DNA from: an uncultured Pseudorhodoferax sp.
GTDB taxonomy: Bacteria > Pseudomonadota > Gammaproteobacteria > Burkholderiales > Burkholderiaceae
NCBI GenBank assembly: GCA_913776795.1
Contig: CAJYRH010000618.1
Coordinates: 1 to 7,493 of the forward strand
DNA: 7,493 nt
Reading direction: 5' to 3'
The position numbers were made by a program, and so were the translations under genes. The notes under the pieces are model-generated. The model searched no databases. It had not been told where the DNA came from and was given only the letters and a program-made list of their open reading frames with translations. Shown here piece by piece: positions 1 through 7,493 of this stretch (positions within the stretch are counted from its first letter, which is position 1; each line of letters begins with the position of its first letter).

Positions 1-729
<729 letters not shown>

Positions 730-735
730 TGGGAA

Positions 736-741
736 CTCCTC
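736..741 (-). promoter_or_regulatory. Ribosome binding site of the malic enzyme gene
   Basis: GAGGAG on the minus strand lies 6 nt upstream of the GTG at 729. It decides the choice of a GTG start where no ATG is available. Confidence 0.75.
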
Positions 742-805
742 GATATGTAACGCTGGCCGCTGGCTGCGGGGCTGCTGTCCTGCCGCCACGCGGGGCGCTA
801 GCCTA

Positions 806-821
806 CCCCATGCGCGTGGGG
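806..821. repeat. Short GC-rich palindrome in the maeB-xdhC intergenic region
   Basis: CCCCATGCGCGTGGGG is a 16-bp palindrome with a single mismatched pair (811/816), which would be a G-U wobble in plus-strand RNA. It lies about 76 bp upstream of the malic enzyme start and about 90 bp upstream of the xdhC start, so it could be an operator or part of the malic enzyme 5' leader. No T-run follows it on either strand, so it does not look like an intrinsic terminator. GC-rich DNA produces such short palindromes by chance, so function is unproven. Confidence 0.35.
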
Positions 822-836
822 CTGCCGGCACGGCGA

Positions 837-863
837 TATAGGGAATTACCAGTTGCCCCTATA
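837..863. promoter_or_regulatory. Candidate operator/promoter region with a 7-bp inverted repeat between maeB and xdhC
   Basis: TATAGGG (837-843) and CCCTATA (857-863) form a perfect 7-bp inverted repeat with a 13-bp spacer. This is the most AT-rich patch of the 180-bp gap between the two divergent genes. TATA-like -10 elements can be drawn on both strands within the repeat arms, but I could not find a convincing -35 at normal spacing. The dyad geometry fits a dimeric repressor or a LysR-type protein. Which regulator binds, and which gene it serves, cannot be told from the sequence. Confidence 0.4.
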
Positions 864-910
864 CGAATCGGATGATGTTGCGGGGCCGGCGCAAGCGCAG
901 AATGGCCCGC

Positions 911-1783
911 ATGACCACGCTGCCTGCCCTGGACGACTGCCTGGACCGCCTCGGCCGCGAGGACGGTGTGCTCGTGCAGGTCGAGGCCACGCAGGGTTCG
1001 GCACCGCGCGAAGCCGGCACCTGGATGGCGGTCTGGCGCAGCGCGCTGACCGGCACCATCGGCGGTGGGCAGCTGGAGTACCAGGCCACTGCGGCAGCGC
1101 GCGCGCTGCTGCTGGGGCAGGCCGGGTCGGTGGCGCAGAACGCCGTGGTCCGCTATCCGCTGGGGCCCACGCTGGGCCAGTGCTGCGGCGGCGTGGTGTT
1201 CCTGCGGTACCGGCGCATCGGCGCGGCCGATGCGCCGGCGCTGCGCCATGCACTGACCGAGCGGCTCGCGCCGGTGGCGCTGTTCGGCGGCGGGCATGTC
1301 GGGGCGGCGATCGTGCGCTTGCTCGCCGGATTGCCGTATGCCGTGCGCTGGATCGACAGCCGCGACGGGGTATTCCCGCGCGCCTTGCCGAGCCAGGTCG
1401 AGACCGAACACAGCGAGCCTGTGCAGGATGCCGTCGCCGCCCTGCCGGCCGGCGCGCGTGTGCTCATCATGAGCTTCAGCCATGCCGAGGACCTGGACAT
1501 CGTCATTGCCTGCCTGCAGCGCCTGCGCACGCGCGGCGACCTGCCGTTCGTCGGCTTGATCGGCAGCAAGACCAAGTGGGCCACATTTCGGCGCCGGCTC
1601 GAGGCGCGCGGCTTCACGGCGGAGGAGATCGCACGCATCACCTGTCCGATCGGCGTGCCCGGCATCGTGGGCAAGGAGCCCGAGGTCATCGCGGTGGCCG
1701 TGGCGGCGCAGCTGCTGCAGGTGGCGCCGCCCCTGTCCACGCCAGTGCCTGCAATGCCGCGTCAGGCGTCCGGCGCGCGGTAG
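911..1783 (+). CDS. xdhC: XdhC, xanthine dehydrogenase molybdenum cofactor insertion chaperone
   Basis: XdhC binds molybdenum cofactor, supports its sulfuration and delivers it to the XdhB subunit in the cytoplasm. It is not part of the mature enzyme. From the ATG at 911 the protein has 290 residues, close to the family's usual 270-300. The N-terminal XdhC/CoxI domain shows QGSAPREAGTWM (28-39), GGGQLEYQA (51-59) and CCGGVVF (91-97), whose Cys residues are the candidates for cofactor contact. A Rossmann-like domain begins at LFGGGHVGAAIVRLL (124-138). The C-terminal signature runs through VGLIGSKTKWATFRRRL (214-230) to CPIGVPGIVGKEPEVIAVAVAAQLL (245-269). In-frame ATGs also exist at 872, 875 and 902, but they add a basic leader and no start has a good Shine-Dalgarno, so the start is uncertain. 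The gene is cut off from xdhAB by the opposing methyltransferase gene and must use its own promoter or a long-range transcript. Confidence 0.92.
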   Translation: MTTLPALDDCLDRLGREDGVLVQVEATQGSAPREAGTWMAVWRSALTGTIGGGQLEYQATAAARALLLGQAGSVAQNAVVRYPLGPTLGQCCGGVVFLRYRRIGAADAPALRHALTERLAPVALFGGGHVGAAIVRLLAGLPYAVRWIDSRDGVFPRALPSQVETEHSEPVQDAVAALPAGARVLIMSFSHAEDLDIVIACLQRLRTRGDLPFVGLIGSKTKWATFRRRLEARGFTAEEIARITCPIGVPGIVGKEPEVIAVAVAAQLLQVAPPLSTPVPAMPRQASGAR

Positions 1784-2697
1784 GCCAGCACCTTGAGGCT
1801 GCGCTCCTCGTCGGCATCGGCGAAGGCAGGCGGGTTGGCCACGCGTTCCACGAATTGCAGTGGCGGTGCCTGCTCGGCCATGTGGCTTGTCAGGAAGTCC
1901 ACGCCCAGTTCCGGTGCGTTCAGGCACAGCAGCGCGTGGCCGCCCGGCATCAGCAGTTCGGGCAGTCTGCGCATCACGCGTGCATAGTCCTTGGTCGCCA
2001 CGAAGCTGCCCTTCTGGTAGCTGGGCGGGTCGACGACGATGAGATCGTAGGCGCCGCCGCGGTTGATCTTGCCCCAGCTGCTGAACACGTCGTGGGCCGC
2101 GAAGCTGGCGCCGGCCGCCACGCCGTTGAGCTGGTGGTTCTGCTGTCCGATGCCGAGCGCGGCGCGGCTCATGTCCATGTTGAGCACCTGCCCCGCACCG
2201 GCCAGCCGCGCCACCACGGAGAACGCGCAGGTGTAGGCGAACAGGTTCAGCACCCGCATGCGCTGCGGCGCCGGGTGCGCGGCCACGGTGCGCCGCACCC
2301 AGGCGCGGCCTGCGGCCATGTCGGGGAACAGGCCGTGGTTCTGCCCGCGCAGCAGGTGCACGAGGTAGCGCGCGCCGTGCTCCGTGACCACATGGGGTTC
2401 GGGCACGCTGCCGGCCATCACGCGGGTTTCGGCCAGGCCGCTGACCGGGCGGACCTGCAGCACCCAGTTGAGCGGCTGGCCTGGGGCGATGGCCTGCCAG
2501 CGCAGGGCCAGTGCCGCACCGATGGCTGCCAGCTCCGGCTCGGCCAGCGGTGCGAAGCTGGTCAGCAGCAGCACGGGCGGAAAGGCATCGAGCACCAGGT
2601 GCTCGCAGCCCGGCTGGCGCGCGCCGCGGCCATGGAAGATGCGCTGGACTTCGGTGCAGGGCGCCATCCGTGCGATGGCGTCGAGGAGTGCTTGCAT
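1762..2697 (-). CDS. Class I SAM-dependent methyltransferase, RlmI/RlmK-related (PF10672-like)
   Basis: This is a predicted cytoplasmic SAM-dependent methyltransferase, probably acting on RNA. The substrate is not known. From the ATG at 2697 it has 311 residues. The N-terminal part (about 1-115) is weakly conserved. GQNHGLFPDM (118-127) resembles the GQxTGFFLD segment that precedes the SAM fold in RlmI-like enzymes. Motif I is VLNLFAYTCAFSVVA (149-163), NMDMSRAAL (173-181) follows, and the motif IV region reads YDLIVVDPPSYQKGSF (217-232). Cys258 in ALLCLNAPEL sits where RlmI-type m5C enzymes carry a catalytic Cys, but this alignment is an inference. There is no PUA domain, so it is shorter than RlmI. 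A TTG at 2742 in the same frame would add 15 residues. I prefer the ATG because the Cys/Arg-rich extension looks non-conserved; neither start has a clear Shine-Dalgarno. The gene overlaps the end of xdhC tail to tail and diverges from xdhA. Confidence 0.85.
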   Translation of the reverse strand: MQALLDAIARMAPCTEVQRIFHGRGARQPGCEHLVLDAFPPVLLLTSFAPLAEPELAAIGAALALRWQAIAPGQPLNWVLQVRPVSGLAETRVMAGSVPEPHVVTEHGARYLVHLLRGQNHGLFPDMAAGRAWVRRTVAAHPAPQRMRVLNLFAYTCAFSVVARLAGAGQVLNMDMSRAALGIGQQNHQLNGVAAGASFAAHDVFSSWGKINRGGAYDLIVVDPPSYQKGSFVATKDYARVMRRLPELLMPGGHALLCLNAPELGVDFLTSHMAEQAPPLQFVERVANPPAFADADEERSLKVLAYRAPDA

Positions 2698-2777
2698 GGT
2701 CTTGACGGGGTGGGTGCGGTGCCCTTTGCGGCACTGGCACAAGTGTTGCAGCGGGGTTTCCAGGGTTTACCCGGGGC

Positions 2778-2838
2778 GTTCATAACGCACTGCGCATATG
2801 GACTATGGTGATGTTGGTATGCCGCAACGCGTATGAAC
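2778..2838. promoter_or_regulatory. Candidate regulatory region upstream of xdhA with inverted and 7-bp-phased repeats
   Basis: GTTCATA (2778-2784) and TATGAAC (2832-2838) form a perfect inverted repeat. It extends to 10-11 bp if one base is allowed to bulge: GTTCATAACGC against the complement of GCGTATGAAC. Between and within these arms TATG occurs at 2797, 2804, 2818 and 2832, all in the same 7-bp phase, as TATGGAC, TATGGTG, TATGCCG and TATGAAC. CATA (2781-2784) and TATG (2797-2800) also form a local dyad with a 12-bp spacer. The segment lies between the divergent methyltransferase and xdhA genes, where the xdhAB promoter should be. The downstream LysR protein is a natural candidate binder, but a classical T-N11-A dyad is not clear. 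I could not place -35 and -10 boxes with confidence. Confidence 0.4.
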
Positions 2839-2904
2839 CGTGACCATCCTGTACCGGGCAACGCCAGCGACGATTGCCGCCGAAACCATCCCACGAGCAT
2901 GCAC

Positions 2905-4479
<1,575 letters not shown>

Positions 4480-4503
4480 CAACGGCCCGACGCAACCCCG
4501 GAC

Positions 4504-4508
4504 AGGAG
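4504..4508 (+). promoter_or_regulatory. Ribosome binding site of xdhB
   Basis: AGGAG lies 7 nt upstream of the ATG at 4516, within the 36-bp gap after the xdhA stop. It is the best Shine-Dalgarno on the plus strand here and supports translation of xdhB from a shared xdhAB message. Confidence 0.75.
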
Positions 4509-4515
4509 CCCCACG

Positions 4516-6945
4516 ATGAACAAGCCCATCCCCGAGCATCTGCTGGAGCAGGCGACGGCCTTCGCCAGCTACCAGGACAACACCGCCGCGCGCATCGATC
4601 CGCAGGCCGAGGCGCGTGCGCAGGACGCCGGCGCCCGCGTGGGCATCAGCCGCCCGCACGAATCGGCCGCGCTGCATGTGGCAGGTGCTGCCACCTACAT
4701 CGACGACATCCCCGAACTGGCCGGCACCTTGCACTGCGCCCTGGGCCTGTCACCCGTGGCGGCCGGCCGGCTGCTGGGCATCGACCTGGCGGCCGTGCAG
4801 GCCATGCCGGGCGTGGTGCGCGTGCTGGTGGCGGCCGACATACCGGGCACCAACGACTGCGGCTCCATCGTGCACGACGACCCCATCCTGTGCGATGGCG
4901 AGATCCGCTACCTGGGCCAGCCGGTGTTCGCCGTGGTCGCCAGCACCCGCGATGCGGCGCGCCGCGCCGCCGCGCTGGCCAAGAAGGTGCTGCAGGTCGA
5001 GCCGGCCAAGCCGGTGCTGACGCCGCGCGACGCACACGCCGGCGGCCACTACGTGGTGCCGCCCATGCACCTGGTGCGCAGCGCCAGCGGCCGCGATGCC
5101 GATGGCATCCGCGCCGCCATCGCGGCCGCGCCGCACCGCCTCACCGACAGCCTGGACGTGGGCGGCCAGGAGCAGTTCTACCTGGAGGGCCAGATCAGCT
5201 ACGCGATCCCGAAAGAGGGCGGGGCCGTGCATGTGCACTGCTCCACCCAGCACCCAAGCGAGATGCAGCACCTGGTCGCGCATGCGCTGCACCTGCCGGC
5301 CCACGCCGTGCACGTGGAGTGCCGGCGCATGGGCGGCGGCTTCGGCGGCAAGGAGTCGCAGTCGGGTCTGTTCGCCTGCGTCGCGGCCGTGGCGGCGCGC
5401 GCGCTGCGCAAGCCGGTCAAGCTGCGGCTGGACCGCGACGACGACTTCATGGTCACAGGCCGGCGCCACTGCTTCTGGTACGAGTACGACATCGGCTACG
5501 ACGACGAAGGCCGCATCCTGGGCGCGGAGATCAGCATGGTCTCGCGTGCCGGCCATTCGGCCGACCTGTCGGCGCCCGTGATGACGCGCGCGCTGTGCCA
5601 CTTCGACAATGCCTACTGGCTGCCCGAGGTGGCCATGCACGGCTATTCGGGCCGCACCAACACGCAGAGCAACACCGCGTTCCGCGGCTTCGGCGGACCG
5701 CAGGGCGCCATCGCGATCGAGAACATCCTGGACAGCATCGCCCGGCGGCTCGGCCGCGACCCGCTGGCCGTGCGCCGCGCCAATTTCTACGGCATCGGCG
5801 ACCGCAATGTCACGCCCTACCAGCAGACCGTGCAGGACAACATCCTCGAAGATCTGGTCGGCGAACTGGAGGCCAGCAGCGACTACGCCGCGCGCCGTGC
5901 CGCCGTGGCGGCCTACAACGCCGGCAGCCCGGTGCTCAAGCGCGGCCTTGCGCTCACGCCGCTGAAATTCGGCATCAGCTTCAACGTCAAGCACTTCAAC
6001 CAGGCCGGCGCCCTGGTGCATGTCTACACCGACGGTTCCATCCTCGTGAACCACGGTGGCACCGAGATGGGTCAGGGCCTGAACACCAAGGTCTGCCAGG
6101 TCGTCGCGCACGAGCTGGGCGTGGCCTTCGAGCGTGTGCGCGCCACCGCCACCGATACCACCAAGGTGGCCAATACCTCGGCCACGGCGGCGTCCACCGG
6201 CGCCGACCTGAACGGCAAGGCTGCGCAGGACGCGGCGCGCCAGATCCGCGAACGCCTGGCGGCCTGCGCCGCCGCGCGCCATGGGGGCACGGCCGATGCC
6301 GTGCGCTTCGCCAATGACAAGGTGTTCGTCAATGGCCGCGAGCTCGGCTTCGACGTGGTCGTCGGCGAGGCCTACCTGGACCGCGTCCAGCTGTGGTCCG
6401 ACGGCTTCTACGCCACGCCTGGACTGTCGTGGAACCGCGAGACCATGACCGGCCGGCCGTTCTACTACTTCGCCTACGGCGCGGCCGTCAGCGAGGTCGT
6501 CGTCGACACGCTCACAGGCGAGTGGAAGCTGCTGCGCGCCGACATCCTGCACGACGCCGGCAAGTCGCTGAACCCGGCCGTGGACATCGGCCAGGTCGAA
6601 GGTGCCTTCATCCAGGGCATGGGCTGGCTCACGACCGAGGAGCTGGTCTGGCATCCCGAGAGCGGAAAGCTGACCACGCATGCCCCCAGCACCTACAAGA
6701 TCCCGACGGCCAACGACTGCCCGCCCGTGTTCAACGTGCGGCTGTTCGACCGCGCCAATGTCGAGGATTCCATCCACCGCAGCAAGGCGGTGGGCGAGCC
6801 GCCGCTGCTGCTGCCGTTTTCCGTGTTCTTCGCGATCCGCGATGCCGTGTCGGCCGCGGGTGGCCACCGCATCGATCCGCCCCTGCGTGCGCCGGCCACC
6901 GGCGAATCCATCCTGCGCGCGCTGGGCGCGGTGCAGGCCGGCTGA
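4516..6945 (+). CDS. xdhB: Xanthine dehydrogenase large subunit XdhB (molybdopterin-binding)
   Basis: XdhB is the catalytic subunit that hydroxylates hypoxanthine and xanthine at the molybdenum site. It has 809 residues, within the normal range for bacterial XdhB (about 770-810). The aldehyde oxidase/xanthine dehydrogenase a/b hammerhead covers about residues 45-155, from the HESAALHVAGAATYIDDIPE region to GQPVFAVVA. The molybdopterin-binding domain fills the rest. Active-site positions can be matched to bovine xanthine oxidase by motif and spacing: Gln218 in GGQEQFYLE, Glu280 in GGGFGGKE (bovine Glu802), Arg358 in MTRAL (bovine Arg880), Arg390 in NTAFRGFGGPQG (bovine Arg912) and Glu761 in KAVGEPPLLL (bovine Glu1261). 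The spacings Glu280-Arg358 (78) and Arg358-Arg390 (32) equal those I derive for the bovine enzyme. Glu and Arg at these sites point to a purine rather than an aldehyde substrate. FNQAGALVHVYTDGS and NHGGTEMGQGLNTK, also typical, are intact. It sits between xdhA and the LysR gene. Confidence 0.96.
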   Translation: MNKPIPEHLLEQATAFASYQDNTAARIDPQAEARAQDAGARVGISRPHESAALHVAGAATYIDDIPELAGTLHCALGLSPVAAGRLLGIDLAAVQAMPGVVRVLVAADIPGTNDCGSIVHDDPILCDGEIRYLGQPVFAVVASTRDAARRAAALAKKVLQVEPAKPVLTPRDAHAGGHYVVPPMHLVRSASGRDADGIRAAIAAAPHRLTDSLDVGGQEQFYLEGQISYAIPKEGGAVHVHCSTQHPSEMQHLVAHALHLPAHAVHVECRRMGGGFGGKESQSGLFACVAAVAARALRKPVKLRLDRDDDFMVTGRRHCFWYEYDIGYDDEGRILGAEISMVSRAGHSADLSAPVMTRALCHFDNAYWLPEVAMHGYSGRTNTQSNTAFRGFGGPQGAIAIENILDSIARRLGRDPLAVRRANFYGIGDRNVTPYQQTVQDNILEDLVGELEASSDYAARRAAVAAYNAGSPVLKRGLALTPLKFGISFNVKHFNQAGALVHVYTDGSILVNHGGTEMGQGLNTKVCQVVAHELGVAFERVRATATDTTKVANTSATAASTGADLNGKAAQDAARQIRERLAACAAARHGGTADAVRFANDKVFVNGRELGFDVVVGEAYLDRVQLWSDGFYATPGLSWNRETMTGRPFYYFAYGAAVSEVVVDTLTGEWKLLRADILHDAGKSLNPAVDIGQVEGAFIQGMGWLTTEELVWHPESGKLTTHAPSTYKIPTANDCPPVFNVRLFDRANVEDSIHRSKAVGEPPLLLPFSVFFAIRDAVSAAGGHRIDPPLRAPATGESILRALGAVQAG

Positions 6946-6958
6946 CACGTGATCCACC

Positions 6959-6962
6959 GGAG
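6959..6962 (+). promoter_or_regulatory. Ribosome binding site of the LysR gene
   Basis: GGAG lies 6 nt before the ATG at 6969, inside the 23-bp gap after xdhB. It fixes the upstream ATG as the start even though the helix-turn-helix begins about 28 residues later. Confidence 0.6.
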
Positions 6963-6968
6963 CCGGCC

Positions 6969-7493
6969 ATGGCCAATGTCGTTCCCATCCAGAGGGCTGC
7001 TGCATCCGGCGCCGGCGCCAAGAGCGCATCGGCGCCCGGCCAGGCGCTGTTCGACCGCATCGACCTGCACCTGATCCGCGTGCTGCACGTGGTGCTGACC
7101 GAGCGCAGCGTGTCGCGCGCTGCGATCCGCCTGGGCATGCACCAGCCGGCGGTGTCTGCATCCCTGAAGCGGCTGCGCGTGCTGGCCGGCGACCCGCTGC
7201 TGGTACGCACCGGCGGGCGCATGGTGCCCACAGACGCGGCGCTGCGCATGGTGGAACCGGCCGCCAGCATCCTGCGCGCGGCCGAGATGCTGTTCGCCGA
7301 CGCGCGCAGCTTCGATCCGCAGACCGCGACCGACACCTTCCGCATCGCCGCCAGCGATTACCTGGACCCACTGTTTCTGCCCACCTTGGTGGCCGACATC
7401 AAGCGACAGGCGCCCGGCGTGCAGATCGAGATCCACACGCTGTCGCCCGACTCGGACTACCAGGCGCACCTGGCGCAAGGCCATGTGGACCTC
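6969..7493 (+). CDS. LysR-family transcriptional regulator (3' end outside the window)
   Basis: The first 175 codons of a LysR-type regulator are present and stay open to the right edge; the full protein would be about 320 residues. An Ala/Gly/Ser-rich leader (residues 1-27) precedes the winged helix-turn-helix. That domain starts at FDRIDLHLIRVLHVVLTERS (28-47), has its recognition helix around MHQPAVSASLKRLR (57-70) and ends with the wing GDPLLVRTGGRMVPTDAAL (74-92). A linker helix follows, and the substrate-binding domain begins near TDTFRIAASDYLDPLFLPTL (121-140). The DPLLVRT-GRMVPT pattern is typical of the NodD/LinR-like branch of LysR proteins. The gene begins 23 bp after xdhB on the same strand with its own GGAG, so it is probably transcribed at least partly with xdhAB. 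Control of purine catabolism is an inference from position; the ligand is unknown. Confidence 0.92.
   Translation, partial: MANVVPIQRAAASGAGAKSASAPGQALFDRIDLHLIRVLHVVLTERSVSRAAIRLGMHQPAVSASLKRLRVLAGDPLLVRTGGRMVPTDAALRMVEPAASILRAAEMLFADARSFDPQTATDTFRIAASDYLDPLFLPTLVADIKRQAPGVQIEIHTLSPDSDYQAHLAQGHVDL

Noticed and set aside
803..2740. Long minus-strand open frame of 645 codons covering xdhC and the methyltransferase gene
   Set aside because: It is extremely rich in Arg, Ala, Gly, Pro and His with no recognisable domain, and it lies out of frame with two clearly conserved genes. High GC with strong third-position bias suppresses stop codons in other frames.
853..2811. Long plus-strand open frame of 652 codons overlapping xdhC and running antisense to the methyltransferase gene
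   Set aside because: It has low-complexity composition and no family motifs. The XdhC motifs lie in the other frame, so this is a GC-driven shadow.
4480..4515. Possible terminator or internal promoter between xdhA and xdhB
   Set aside because: The 36-bp gap contains a good ribosome binding site but no hairpin with a T-run and no promoter-like boxes.
4750..7371. Minus-strand open frame of 873 codons antisense to xdhB and lysR
   Set aside because: It is a mirror of codon bias in the real genes on the plus strand, and no domain is recognisable.

Overview
The window is a high-GC chromosomal segment from a proteobacterium, most likely a betaproteobacterium of the Comamonadaceae type (Delftia/Comamonas/Acidovorax-like). 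That placement rests on strong G/C third-position bias, a MaeB-type malic enzyme, split xanthine dehydrogenase subunits and a NodD/LinR-like LysR regulator. It is a judgement from protein style, not from a database match.

Layout from left to right. Positions 729 to 1 (minus strand, running off the left edge) hold the N-terminal 243 codons of a MaeB-type malic enzyme. An intergenic gap of about 180 bp with two inverted repeats follows. Then comes xdhC (plus, ends at 1783), which overlaps by 22 bp, tail to tail, the end of a class I SAM-dependent methyltransferase gene on the minus strand (2697 to 1762). A divergent control region of about 200 bp, with an inverted repeat and a 7-bp-phased TATG series, leads into xdhA (to 4479), xdhB (4516-6945) and a LysR-family regulator (6969 to the right edge, truncated). 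The last three lie on the plus strand with gaps of 36 and 23 bp and probably form one operon.

Functionally, XdhA (two 2Fe-2S clusters and FAD) and XdhB (molybdenum cofactor) form the heteromeric xanthine dehydrogenase that oxidises hypoxanthine to xanthine and xanthine to urate. XdhC binds and protects the sulfurated molybdenum cofactor and loads it into XdhB. The LysR protein is the obvious candidate for purine-responsive control. The malic enzyme (malate to pyruvate plus CO2) and the methyltransferase appear to be unrelated neighbours.

All the genes belong to well-known families and I see no new biological system. The points worth a second look are the separation of xdhC from xdhAB by an opposing methyltransferase gene, and the repeat structure in the two divergent intergenic regions. 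I found no tRNA, rRNA, CRISPR array, insertion sequence or convincing intrinsic terminator.
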